A stretch of 64,000 nucleotides of DNA from Hyphomicrobium sp. (GTDB lineage Bacteria > Pseudomonadota > Alphaproteobacteria > Rhizobiales > Hyphomicrobiaceae): contig PERL01000006.1 in NCBI GenBank assembly GCA_002928735.1, forward strand, positions 1-64,000. Direction: 5' to 3'. Made by a program: the position numbers and the translations under genes. Below, one piece after another: positions 9,305 to 16,902 of the stretch (its first letter is position 1; the number at the start of each line of letters is the position of its first letter). The notes below the pieces were generated by a model. That model saw only the letters and a list, made by a program, of their open reading frames with translations. It was not told the origin of the DNA and ran no database searches.

Positions 9305-9853
9305 ATGCCGCCCCGCGACCCAAAGCTCGAAAATTTGCTCTCGGGCGTGGCCGGAGGCGACGAAGCGGCGTTCGCCGAGCTTTATCAGGCCACCGCCTCG
9401 AAACTTTTAGGCGTTGCCATCCGTATTCTCCGCAACCGGGAATTGGCCGAAGAGGTGCTGCAGGAGGCGTTCTTCAAGGTCTGGGAACGCGCCGGGGACT
9501 ACAATTCCAGCATCGCCTCCCCCATAACCTGGATGGCGACCATCGTTCGCAATCGGGCGCTCGACGAAGCCCGCCGCCGGGTCATCCGGCCCTCGGGCGA
9601 CGAAAGCGAACTGGAGAACATCGAAAGCGGCGATGAACATCCCATCGCCGCTCTCGAACGGGCCGAAGACGTCGAGCGGCTCTTGCGCTGCCTCGACGGT
9701 CTGGAGCCGGAAAAGAAAGAGATCGTCCGCCTCGCCTATCTGGACGGTCTGAGCCGGGAAGCCTTGGCGGCCAGGTTCAACAGACCGGAAGGAACGATCA
9801 AGACCTGGCTCCACCGGAGCTTGGCACTTTTGAAAGGCTGCCTCGAGCAATGA
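9305..9853 (+). CDS. ECF-type RNA polymerase sigma factor
   Basis: A 182-residue sigma-70 family factor with region 2 at about residues 15-85 (AAFAELYQATASKLLGVA, RELAEEVLQEAFFKVW) and region 4 at about 125-178 (LDGLSREALAARFNRPEGTIKTWLHRSL, a helix-turn-helix). It directs RNA polymerase to a stress regulon. The stop overlaps the start of the next gene by four bases (ATGA), the usual coupling with a cognate anti-sigma factor. The regulon and inducing signal are not visible in this window. Confidence 0.93.
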   Translation: MPPRDPKLENLLSGVAGGDEAAFAELYQATASKLLGVAIRILRNRELAEEVLQEAFFKVWERAGDYNSSIASPITWMATIVRNRALDEARRRVIRPSGDESELENIESGDEHPIAALERAEDVERLLRCLDGLEPEKKEIVRLAYLDGLSREALAARFNRPEGTIKTWLHRSLALLKGCLEQ

Positions 9854-10569
9854 CCGAGCTCGACGACATCGATGGACTGGCCGCCGAGTACGTTCTCGGC
9901 ACGCTGTCGCGCGAGGAGCGTCTGACGGTCGCCGACCGCCGCGCCGTCGACAAAGCCCTCGATCGTGCCATCGGCGCTTGGGAAAATCGGCTGGGCTCGC
10001 TCGTCGAAACCGTGTCGCCTGTCGCGCCTTCGCCCAACCTCTACAACAAGATCCGCGCGCAAATCGGCCTCTCGCAACACGTCATCTCGCTGAAGTCCCG
10101 CGAGCAAGCCCTTGCCCGCCGCGCCAACCGCTGGCGCAACGCATTTGCCGGCGCCACCGCGCTCGCCGCATCGCTCGCCGGCGTCATGGTCTATCGCGAT
10201 GCCATCGTACCTCAGCCAGCCACGCAGTACGTCGCGGTGCTCGATGCCGGAAGTGATAAGCCGGCCTTCCTCCTCACCGTCGACACCAAGACCAATATGT
10301 GCGTTATCACCGCCGTCAACCCGCCCAAGCAGAGCGACAAGACTTATCAGGTCTGGATGGTCTCCGACAAAATGCCTAAGCCCAAGTCACTTGGCATGAT
10401 GAACGAGCCCGGTGAAATGCAGGCGATGCCGATGCAGGCAGGCCCGGAGATGGACCTCTTCATGAACGCCTCGTTCGCCGTCAGTGTCGAACCCATTGGC
10501 GGCTCGCCTACGGGCACGCCCACCGGCCCCGTCCTCTTCACCGGCAAGCTAATCCAGGCCACGCCCTGA
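9850..10569 (+). CDS. Anti-sigma factor, RskA-like
   Basis: A 239-residue single-pass membrane protein. The N-terminal cytoplasmic part (IDGLAAEYVLGTLSREER) is the short anti-sigma segment found in this class; one membrane helix lies around residues 95-120 (AFAGATALAASLAGVMVY); the periplasmic part (TYQVWMVSDKMPKPKSLG, VSVEPIGGSPTGTPTGPVL) matches the RskA/anti-sigma-K domain. It should hold the sigma factor at the membrane until a periplasmic signal triggers release. Translationally coupled to the sigma gene. The triggering signal is unknown. Confidence 0.92.
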   Translation: MTELDDIDGLAAEYVLGTLSREERLTVADRRAVDKALDRAIGAWENRLGSLVETVSPVAPSPNLYNKIRAQIGLSQHVISLKSREQALARRANRWRNAFAGATALAASLAGVMVYRDAIVPQPATQYVAVLDAGSDKPAFLLTVDTKTNMCVITAVNPPKQSDKTYQVWMVSDKMPKPKSLGMMNEPGEMQAMPMQAGPEMDLFMNASFAVSVEPIGGSPTGTPTGPVLFTGKLIQATP

Positions 10570-10668
10570 CCGGCCGTCCAGGCCAAACCGTGAGCCCGCG
10601 GCCCCGCCGCCCGGAGGCTGTTCCGGTCGCACACCTCTGCTATAAGACGCCTCGACCGCTTCGCGTCA

Positions 10669-10745
10669 GGTCCCGTAGCTCAGCCGGATAGAGCGACAGT
10701 TTCCTAAACTGTAGGTCGCAGGTTCGAGACCTGCCGGGATCGCCA
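10669..10745 (+). tRNA. tRNA-Arg (anticodon CCT)
   Basis: All four arms fold. The acceptor GGTCCCG pairs with CGGGATC, with one G-T wobble; the D arm is GCTC/GAGC; the anticodon stem ACAGT/ACTGT closes the loop TTCCTAA, giving anticodon CCT, which reads AGG; the T arm is GCAGG/CCTGC with loop TTCGAGA. The discriminator G and CCA are encoded. It stands alone, 100 bases after the anti-sigma gene. Confidence 0.96.
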
Positions 10746-11082
10746 GCGGTGATTGACATCGCGCCGCCAGCTCCGCACCCGCGTGCAAAAGTCTCGCGCA
10801 AAAGCATCCCTTTTTGCAAAAAACCCGCGTCCCGATGGCCCAACGCCGGTCCGCCGGATTCCCGGGCAGCTTTTCAGGCGGACTGATCAAATGTTGTGCG
10901 ACACCCCGCCGCGCCTAAGGGGTGAGCAGCAGTCAACAAGCGGAAAAACCTCAGAAATCCTGACTGGCACGCCCTTTGCCTTAACTGACACGAGGATTAT
11001 TTTCCTGTCGGGAAAATTCTCAGGCCACTTCCCAGCCTTCGGGGGGTGACGAGTTGGGGCTTAAACAAGAGAGCGCAGGGAC
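10746..11082. other. Intergenic regulatory region upstream of amt
   Basis: This 337-base gap between the tRNA and amt has no convincing reading frame. Its right half carries a sigma-54-type promoter (10965-10980). I see no clear NtrC palindrome pair, though a weak GCAC-rich dyad lies near 10776-10787. Confidence 0.5.
10965..10980 (+). promoter_or_regulatory. Sigma-54 (-24/-12) promoter for amt
   Basis: TGGCACGCCCTTTGCC fits the consensus TGGCACG-N4-TTGC with GG and GC separated by the required ten bases. It lies 102 bases before the amt start and points the same way. Sigma-54 control, normally with NtrC, is typical of ammonium transporters. Confidence 0.85.
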
Positions 11083-12402
11083 ATGGAGCAACAGATAGCC
11101 GACCTAACGGCCAAGCTGGCTGCACTGGAAGCATCGACTAAAATGTCGGGGACCATCAACTCCGAGGTCTTCTACTGGTGGTGTATCGCGTTGATGATCG
11201 TCATCCACGCGGGCTTCCTCGCCTACGAAATGGGTGCATCGCGCGCCAAAAACGTGCTCGCCTCGGGGATCAAGAACATCCTCGCCTTCGCCTTCATCGT
11301 TCCCACCTTCTTCTTCTTCGGCTGGTGGATCTATCTGGCCTTCCCCGCCGGCCTTACGGTCGCCGACGCCGCCGCTGACGGCCTGCCCTGGGCTCAGAAA
11401 ATGGGTCCCAACCTGGCCGACAACGCCACCGGCATCTTCTGGGGCGCCTTCGCGCTCTTTGCTGCAACCACAGCATCGATCATGTCGGGTGCCGTCATCG
11501 AGCGCATCCGGATGACGGGCTTCATCATCCTTGCCATCTTCCTCGGCTCCGTTGTCTGGATCCTCGGCGCCTCGTGGGGCTGGCATCCGACGGGCTGGCT
11601 CACGACCGAGTTCGGCTTCCACGACGTCGGCGCCGCCGGCTGCGTGCACTTGATCGCCGGTGCCTTCGCACTCGGCGTTCTGATCAACCTCGGCCCGCGC
11701 ATTGGCAAATTCAACGCTGATGGCACGGCCAACGAGATCGGTGGCCACAACATGCCGATGACGGTGATCGGGCTCATGCTCATCATCGTCGGCTTCTTCG
11801 GCTTCCTTGGCGGCTGCATCATCTATGTCAACGGTGGCCAGTGGACGAACATCTACGGTCAGCCCACGACACTGTCGGCCTTCGCCTTCAACACGTTGAT
11901 GGGCTTCTGCGGCGGTCTGATCGGCGCATGGGTCAAGACGCGTGATCCTTTCTGGATGATGTCGGGTGGCCTCGTCGGCATTATCTCGGCAGCAGCCGGT
12001 CTTGATGTCTGGTACCCGCCGTTCGCTTTCGCCATCGGCTTCTTCGGCGCCTTCATGGCTCCGATCGTCGCCAAGATGGTCGAAAAGGCTGGCATCGACG
12101 ATGCCGTCGCCGCCGTCGCTGTGCATGGCTGGGGTGGTCTTTGGGGTGTCGTCGCCTGCGGCCTGTTCGCAGCAGGCTATCCCAACATCAACGATATGCC
12201 GCCGGTCTCACTGACGGGTCAGCTCGTCGGCGCCGGTGTGTTCTTGGCCCTCGGCTTTGGCTCCGGCTTCATCCTGTCGCTGGTGCTGAAGATGTTTGGC
12301 CTCCTTCGCGTCCCGCCGAACTCGGAAATCCTCGGTCTCGACAAGACCAAGGTTCCGCTCGCGGCCTACCCCGAAGGTCTTCGCGCCATGCCGGCTGAGT
12401 AA
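11083..12402 (+). CDS. amt: Ammonium transporter (Amt family)
   Basis: A 439-residue inner-membrane channel protein with eleven hydrophobic segments. D181 and H189 (DVGAAGCVH) keep the eight-residue spacing of E. coli AmtB D160/H168, and H348 (VAVHGWGG) matches the second pore histidine. It differs from the GlnB-linked AmtB group by an extra N-terminal helix (MEQQIADLTAKLAALEAST) and the divergent HDVGAAG in place of LDFAGG. No glnK precedes it, unlike the usual glnK-amtB pair. A sigma-54 promoter upstream implies induction under nitrogen limitation. It stands before the methylated-amine genes, so it may recover ammonium or methylammonium released there; that substrate link is inferred. Confidence 0.93.
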   Translation: MEQQIADLTAKLAALEASTKMSGTINSEVFYWWCIALMIVIHAGFLAYEMGASRAKNVLASGIKNILAFAFIVPTFFFFGWWIYLAFPAGLTVADAAADGLPWAQKMGPNLADNATGIFWGAFALFAATTASIMSGAVIERIRMTGFIILAIFLGSVVWILGASWGWHPTGWLTTEFGFHDVGAAGCVHLIAGAFALGVLINLGPRIGKFNADGTANEIGGHNMPMTVIGLMLIIVGFFGFLGGCIIYVNGGQWTNIYGQPTTLSAFAFNTLMGFCGGLIGAWVKTRDPFWMMSGGLVGIISAAAGLDVWYPPFAFAIGFFGAFMAPIVAKMVEKAGIDDAVAAVAVHGWGGLWGVVACGLFAAGYPNINDMPPVSLTGQLVGAGVFLALGFGSGFILSLVLKMFGLLRVPPNSEILGLDKTKVPLAAYPEGLRAMPAE

Positions 12403-12440
12403 CGCCTGAGCCTCAAACACACATCGGAAAGGACATCACC

Positions 12441-12620
12441 ATGAACACGTCACCGATCACGAAGTGGGACGGAGCCACGGCCTACTTCACCTTCGCCGAC
12501 AACCCCACTGTTGTCCTCGGCCTCCTCGCACTCTCGGCGGTTATCGTCGTCGGCTCCATCATCTTCGGCGCGTTCCACGAGAAGGAGTGCTACGTGAAGG
12601 TCGAGAACGGCAAGCACTGA
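12441..12620 (+). CDS. Small single-pass membrane protein linked to amt
   Basis: A 59-residue gene (ATG at 12441) preceded by a GGAAAGGA ribosome-binding site and lying 38 bases after amt. It has a short hydrophilic N-terminus (MNTSPITKWDGATAYFTFAD), one strong membrane helix (VVLGLLALSAVIVVGSIIF) and a charged tail (HEKECYVKVENGKH). I recognise no family. Position suggests a small subunit or regulator of the transporter, but this is inference. Start, ribosome site and a clean helix make it a likely real gene. Confidence 0.7.
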   Translation: MNTSPITKWDGATAYFTFADNPTVVLGLLALSAVIVVGSIIFGAFHEKECYVKVENGKH

Positions 12621-12635
12621 CGCCACCGCAATGGC

Positions 12636-12663
12636 GGGCGCTGGGCCGACATCCCCGGCGCCC
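12636..12663 (+). terminator. Possible terminator or attenuator hairpin after the amt pair
   Basis: GGGCGCTGGG at 12636-12645 pairs with CCCGGCGCCC at 12654-12663 (ten pairs, one G-T) over an eight-base loop. It lies 15 bases after the small gene's stop. There is no T tract, so it may be an mRNA-stabilising hairpin rather than an intrinsic terminator. Confidence 0.45.
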
Positions 12664-12747
12664 CCATCCTCCATCACACGGCAAAACAGCCGCCACAATG
12701 TTCCGCACCTGCCGGGGAGAGGCACCCCAGCCGGCGGGCGCGACAAG

Positions 12748-12779
12748 CGAGGCCTCGGGAGCGGACGCCCGAGGCCTCG
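12748..12779. promoter_or_regulatory. Twin palindromes upstream of dmmA (candidate operator)
   Basis: The perfect ten-base palindrome CGAGGCCTCG occurs at 12748-12757 and 12770-12779, with centres 22 bases apart (about two helical turns). Including flanking GGG/CCC the two form one 12-base inverted repeat with an eight-base loop. It lies 44 bases before dmmA. This suits cooperative binding of a dimeric regulator, or an mRNA hairpin; no regulator gene for it is visible nearby. Confidence 0.55.
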
Positions 12780-12822
12780 ACTTCCCGCAAATCCACGACA
12801 GTTCAAACGGCATTGCGAGGGG

Positions 12823-13431
12823 ATGATGCTGTCCACGGGGATTATCAGCCGGCCCGTTTATCCCGGCCTCACCGCCGATCTCAAAGCGCGGCACAATCTA
12901 TTCGCCGTCGAAGGCGAAGGCGCAGCCGCCGTTCTGGATCTGGCAAAGAAGACGCCTCCTGAATTTTTCACCAAAGCGACGCTCCTCTATTGCCCGGCCG
13001 CGTCAGCCGGCAAGGATTATGAAAAGCAGATCGAAGCTCGTCAGCCCAAAGCGCTGTGGACCTTTCCCACGCCAGCCACCGTCATGTTCCGTCTCAAAGG
13101 CGTGCTGCAAACCGCCACCATGGGCACGCGCCTTTATGTAACCGGCACCGAGCCCTTCATCGGCCTCGCGCTTAAGGAAGCGCTCGAAGCCGGCATCGAT
13201 CACAAATCGCTCATCACCGAACACCGCGGCTCCGCCAAGCGCCGCGTGCAATGCGTGCACTGCAAGGGCTTCACCGAAAACGTCACCACGAACCCCGCCA
13301 AATGCGGACACTGTGGCCTCAACCTGCTTGTGCGCGATCACTATTCCCGCCGTCTCGGCGCGTTCCAAGGGGTCTGCATCGACGCTGAAGTGCCCGGTGA
13401 AGCGCCCGCGCCCGAGGAGATCTTTCCATGA
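12823..13431 (+). CDS. dmmA: Dimethylamine monooxygenase subunit DmmA family protein
   Basis: A 202-residue cytoplasmic protein. The start at ATG 12823 follows GCGAGGGG; an open frame extends further left but through low-quality sequence. The C-terminal part has a rubredoxin-like zinc or iron ribbon, CVHCKGF...CGHCGLN, and the N-terminal part (AVEGEGAAAVLDLAKK, TMGTRLYVTGTEPFIG) matches the DmmA family. It is the first gene of the amine operon and overlaps the reductase gene by four bases. The family is a component of the dimethylamine monooxygenase that oxidises dimethylamine to methylamine and formaldehyde; its exact share (electron transfer or scaffold) is not settled by sequence. Confidence 0.82.
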   Translation: MMLSTGIISRPVYPGLTADLKARHNLFAVEGEGAAAVLDLAKKTPPEFFTKATLLYCPAASAGKDYEKQIEARQPKALWTFPTPATVMFRLKGVLQTATMGTRLYVTGTEPFIGLALKEALEAGIDHKSLITEHRGSAKRRVQCVHCKGFTENVTTNPAKCGHCGLNLLVRDHYSRRLGAFQGVCIDAEVPGEAPAPEEIFP

Positions 13432-14396
13432 GCGGGGAAGCCGAATTCCGCGTCCGCGTCGCCGAAACCGAGACCGTTGCCGACGGCATCCGCCGCCTGC
13501 GTCTGGTGCCGCTCGGCCGCGCCGCGTTACCGCTTTTTTCAGGCGGCGCCCACACCGTGCTCACCATGCAGGATGAGGATCGCGTTCTGCGTAATCCCTA
13601 CTCGCTGATGGGCTCGCCCTTCGATTCATCAAGCTACCAGATCAGCGTTCTGCGAACCCGCGACTCGCGCGGCGGCTCCATTTTTGTTCACGACAAGCTG
13701 AAAGAGGGAAGCGAACTTTCCATCACCGCGCCCGTCAATCTCTTCCCCATCGACCGCCGCGCCCGCCGCCACCTGCTCATCGCCGGTGGAATCGGCATCA
13801 CGCCCTTCATGGCCATGATGGAGCAGCTCGAGCGTGAGGAATTGCCGTTTGAATTGCATTACGGCATGCGCTCGAAAGCAGGCGGCGCCTACTGGAGCGC
13901 GCTGCGCGACACCTATGGCCGCCGCATAAATACCTACTTCGACGATGCGCAGCAGAAAATCCCGCTGACACGCCTCCTCGAAAACCAGCCACTCGGCACA
14001 CACCTCTATGTCTGCGGCCCGGCCGCCATGATCGATTGGGTTTTAACCGAAGCCCGCGAAGCCGGATGGCCCGAGGAAAACGTTCACTTCGAGCGCTTCT
14101 CCGCGCCGCCCGCCGGCGCACCATTCACGATCGAACTCGCCAAAGCCGGCCGAGTGATCGACGTGAAGCCGACCCAGAGCATCCTCGAAGCCATAGAAGC
14201 CGCGGGCCTAACGGTACCGTTTCTCTGCCGGGGCGGCGCGTGTGGCCAGTGTGAAACGCATGTCGTCTCGTGCTCCGGCACCATTGAACACAACGACCAC
14301 TTCCTCTCCGCAGCCGAGAAGGCATCGGGCGGTAAAATCATGATCTGCGTGTCGCGCCTGAAAAGTGCGGGCAGCCGCATCGTACTCGACCTCTAG
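13428..14396 (+). CDS. PDR/VanB-type oxidoreductase (Dmm reductase subunit)
   Basis: A 322-residue reductase built as flavin domain, NAD(P) domain and C-terminal plant-type 2Fe-2S ferredoxin. Seen: RNPYSLMGSP (flavin binding), LIAGGIGITPFMAM and HLYVCGPAAMIDWV (NAD(P) domain), and LCRGGACGQCET plus the late CVSRL cysteine (cluster ligands). It transfers electrons from NAD(P)H to the haem N-demethylase subunit. Start ATGA overlaps dmmA, giving tight coupling. Usual length for the family. The assignment to dimethylamine oxidation rests on its neighbours. Confidence 0.88.
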   Translation: MSGEAEFRVRVAETETVADGIRRLRLVPLGRAALPLFSGGAHTVLTMQDEDRVLRNPYSLMGSPFDSSSYQISVLRTRDSRGGSIFVHDKLKEGSELSITAPVNLFPIDRRARRHLLIAGGIGITPFMAMMEQLEREELPFELHYGMRSKAGGAYWSALRDTYGRRINTYFDDAQQKIPLTRLLENQPLGTHLYVCGPAAMIDWVLTEAREAGWPEENVHFERFSAPPAGAPFTIELAKAGRVIDVKPTQSILEAIEAAGLTVPFLCRGGACGQCETHVVSCSGTIEHNDHFLSAAEKASGGKIMICVSRLKSAGSRIVLDL

Positions 14397-14413
14397 CAAC
14401 GGAACACCGCGCC

Positions 14414-15454
14414 ATGGGCTTAGTCTTCAAGAACGAGACGTTCCGCGACGACTTCACATTTTCCAATAGCCCGGCTGCAATAAAGCGGTTTCCGTTTCCC
14501 TTCCATGAAGACCGGTACATGTACACGGTCAATATCGAGCCGCATATTGCTGGCCCCAAGGGTTCCGTTTACGAGTTCCCGATCGACATCGACGAGCATT
14601 ACTTGTCCGATATGCGCGACCGCGCGCTGGTGTTGAAAGAAGATCCCCTCCGCTGTCAGTCGCTCCCCCACATGCTCACCGCCGAGTGGGACCTCGTCGA
14701 ACTCCTGATGACGTCGATGTCGGAGAGCTATCCGGAACATTTCACGCTGACGCGTGAGGGCGACAACTGGCACTGGATCAATCGCCCGATGGGCATCGAT
14801 CAAAAGTTCACTTTCGGCGATGTCGCGACCCTGCCCTACCGCCCGATGGAATACATCACCCGCCAGTGCCAGGGCGATTTCTGCCTGCTCGACCAGCGCG
14901 ACGGCGACCTCTGGATGGATGCCGGCATTGTGTCCACCCAGGCCGATTGGTCGCTCGATTTCGATGTCGGCATGAGCTTCAAGGAGTGGCACGCGCCCGT
15001 GCCCATGGCGCATGAAGTCGGCGTCTTCGACCGCGCGCTGAAATTCCTGCTCAACATGCAGCAGGGCAAGCCCGTCCGCCGACTAAACTGGACGATGACC
15101 ATCAACCCGCGCCTCGATACCAGCCCCGAAAACTATCACAAATGGGGCAAGGACCGCACGACGGTCACGCCCGAGAACGTCGGCAACAAGGTCCACTTGC
15201 GTGTCGAACTGCAAGGCCTGTGGCGTCTGCCGCGCTCCAACGCGATTGTCTTTTCAATCCGCGCCTACCTCATCAAGATGGATGAACTTGTCACCGTGCC
15301 GAAGTGGGGCCGCCGCCTGCATCGCGTGCTGAAAACGCTTCCCGATGCCATCGCCGACTACAAAGGCACCACCCGCTACCGTCAGACCACCATCGATTGG
15401 CTCGCCAAGTACGACGACGGCGCACCAACCTCCAAGGGATGCTGGCCCGATTGA
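14414..15454 (+). CDS. Haem-dependent oxidative N-demethylase (dimethylamine monooxygenase catalytic subunit, DUF3445)
   Basis: A 346-residue protein of the DUF3445 family, whose members bind haem and oxidatively remove a methyl group from dimethylamine. Characteristic stretches are [15 protein letters not shown] near the N-terminus, [16 protein letters not shown] in the middle and [17 protein letters not shown] followed by [22 protein letters not shown] towards the end. It follows the reductase gene by 17 bases and belongs to one operon with dmmA, the reductase and tmm. The product pair is methylamine and formaldehyde. No signal peptide, so the reaction is cytoplasmic. Confidence 0.88.
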   Translation: MGLVFKNETFRDDFTFSNSPAAIKRFPFPFHEDRYMYTVNIEPHIAGPKGSVYEFPIDIDEHYLSDMRDRALVLKEDPLRCQSLPHMLTAEWDLVELLMTSMSESYPEHFTLTREGDNWHWINRPMGIDQKFTFGDVATLPYRPMEYITRQCQGDFCLLDQRDGDLWMDAGIVSTQADWSLDFDVGMSFKEWHAPVPMAHEVGVFDRALKFLLNMQQGKPVRRLNWTMTINPRLDTSPENYHKWGKDRTTVTPENVGNKVHLRVELQGLWRLPRSNAIVFSIRAYLIKMDELVTVPKWGRRLHRVLKTLPDAIADYKGTTRYRQTTIDWLAKYDDGAPTSKGCWPD

Positions 15455-15515
15455 GCAGTCGCCGTCCCCAAGACACCAACGCGCATTCACAGCTGACGAG
15501 AAGGACAGTCGATCC

Positions 15516-16883
15516 ATGACACAGCGTATTGCCATCATCGGTGCAGGCCCCTCCGGCATGGCCGCGCTTCGCGCGTTCGAAAGCGCCAAGCAAAAGGGCG
15601 CCGAAATTCCCGAAATGGTCTGCTACGAAAAACAGGACGACTGGGGCGGTATCTGGAATTACACGTGGCGCACCGGCACCGACGAATATGGCGAACCCGT
15701 CCACGGCAGCATGTACCGGTATCTCTGGTCGAACGGTCCCAAAGAGTGCCTGGAATTCGCCGACTACTCATTCGAAGAGCACTTCGGCCGCCCCATTCCC
15801 TCATATCCGCCGCGCGCCGTCCTCCACGACTACATCAAGGGCCGTGTCGAAAAGAGCGGCGTGCGTAAATACATGAAGTTCCGCACGCCTGTGCGCAACG
15901 TCACCTATAACGACAAGACCCAGAAGTTCACCGTCACCGTCAAAGATCTCAAGGACGACACGCTCTCATCCTCCGAATTCGATTGGGTCATCTGCTCAAG
16001 CGGCCACTTCTCCACGCCCAATGTCCCCGACTTCCCCGGCCTCGCCCAGTTCCCCGGCCGCGTCATGCACGCCCACGACTTCCGCTCAGCCGATGAATTC
16101 GCGGGCAAGAATGTGCTCTGCGTTGGCTCCAGCTATTCCTCTGAAGACATCGGCATCCAGTGCCACAAGTACGGCGCCAAGTCCGTCACCTTCAGCCACC
16201 GCACGCGGCCGATGGGCTTCAAATGGCCCGACAGCCTCTCCGAAGTTCCCCTCCTCGTTAAGGTCGAAGGCAAGACCGCATACTTCAAGGACGGCACCTC
16301 GAAAGAAATCGACGCCATCGTGCTCTGCACCGGCTACCTCCACCACTATCCCTTCCTCGACGACAGCCTGCGTCTCAAATCGCGCAACCGCCTCTATCCG
16401 CCGTCTCTCTACAAAGGCGTGTTCTGGTGGCCCAACAACAAGTTCATCTATCTGGGCGCGCAGGACCAGTATTACACCTTCAACATGTTCGACGCGCAGG
16501 CCTGGTACGCCCGCGACGTCATCCTCGGCCGCATCAAGCTTCCGGGCTTCGAAGAGCAGGCCAAGGACATCAACGCCTGGATCCAGCGCGAAGAAGCCAT
16601 CGCCGACGCCTTCGAGGCCATCGACTTCCAGACCGAGTACGTCCGCGATCTCTTAGGTCCGACCGACTATCCGCGCCTCGACGTCGATATGGTCGCCCGT
16701 CTCTTCAAAGAGTGGGAGCACCACAAGATGGAAGACATCCTCACCTATCGCGACCGCAGCTATCCCTCGACCATCACCGGCAACATGGCGCCCGTCCATC
16801 ACACACCATGGATGAAGGCGCTCGACGACAGCATGCAGGCCTTCCTCAATCAGCCCAATCCGGCGGCCGAAAAAGTCGCCTGA
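15516..16883 (+). CDS. tmm: Trimethylamine monooxygenase (flavin-containing)
   Basis: A 455-residue FAD/NADPH monooxygenase that oxidises trimethylamine to trimethylamine N-oxide. Motifs are the FAD loop [12 protein letters not shown], the FMO fingerprint [12 protein letters not shown] (FxGxxxHxxxF), the NADPH loop [12 protein letters not shown] and [14 protein letters not shown]-type ATG-like region ([12 protein letters not shown]). The start ATG at 15516 is chosen because the fold begins there, although the frame is open to 15345. Length matches characterised bacterial Tmm (about 457). Neighbours dmm and tdm make the trimethylamine role far more likely than a generic FMO. Gaps of 61 and 19 bases link it to its neighbours. 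Confidence 0.93.
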   Translation: MTQRIAIIGAGPSGMAALRAFESAKQKGAEIPEMVCYEKQDDWGGIWNYTWRTGTDEYGEPVHGSMYRYLWSNGPKECLEFADYSFEEHFGRPIPSYPPRAVLHDYIKGRVEKSGVRKYMKFRTPVRNVTYNDKTQKFTVTVKDLKDDTLSSSEFDWVICSSGHFSTPNVPDFPGLAQFPGRVMHAHDFRSADEFAGKNVLCVGSSYSSEDIGIQCHKYGAKSVTFSHRTRPMGFKWPDSLSEVPLLVKVEGKTAYFKDGTSKEIDAIVLCTGYLHHYPFLDDSLRLKSRNRLYPPSLYKGVFWWPNNKFIYLGAQDQYYTFNMFDAQAWYARDVILGRIKLPGFEEQAKDINAWIQREEAIADAFEAIDFQTEYVRDLLGPTDYPRLDVDMVARLFKEWEHHKMEDILTYRDRSYPSTITGNMAPVHHTPWMKALDDSMQAFLNQPNPAAEKVA

Positions 16884-16902
16884 CGCTTAGCAATCGAGTC
16901 CC

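Noticed and set aside
12631-12822. Long N-terminal extension of the DmmA frame
   Set aside because: The extra 64 residues are Pro/Arg rich, cover the twin palindromes and lack a ribosome site, while ATG 12823 has GAGGGG upstream and starts the recognised fold.
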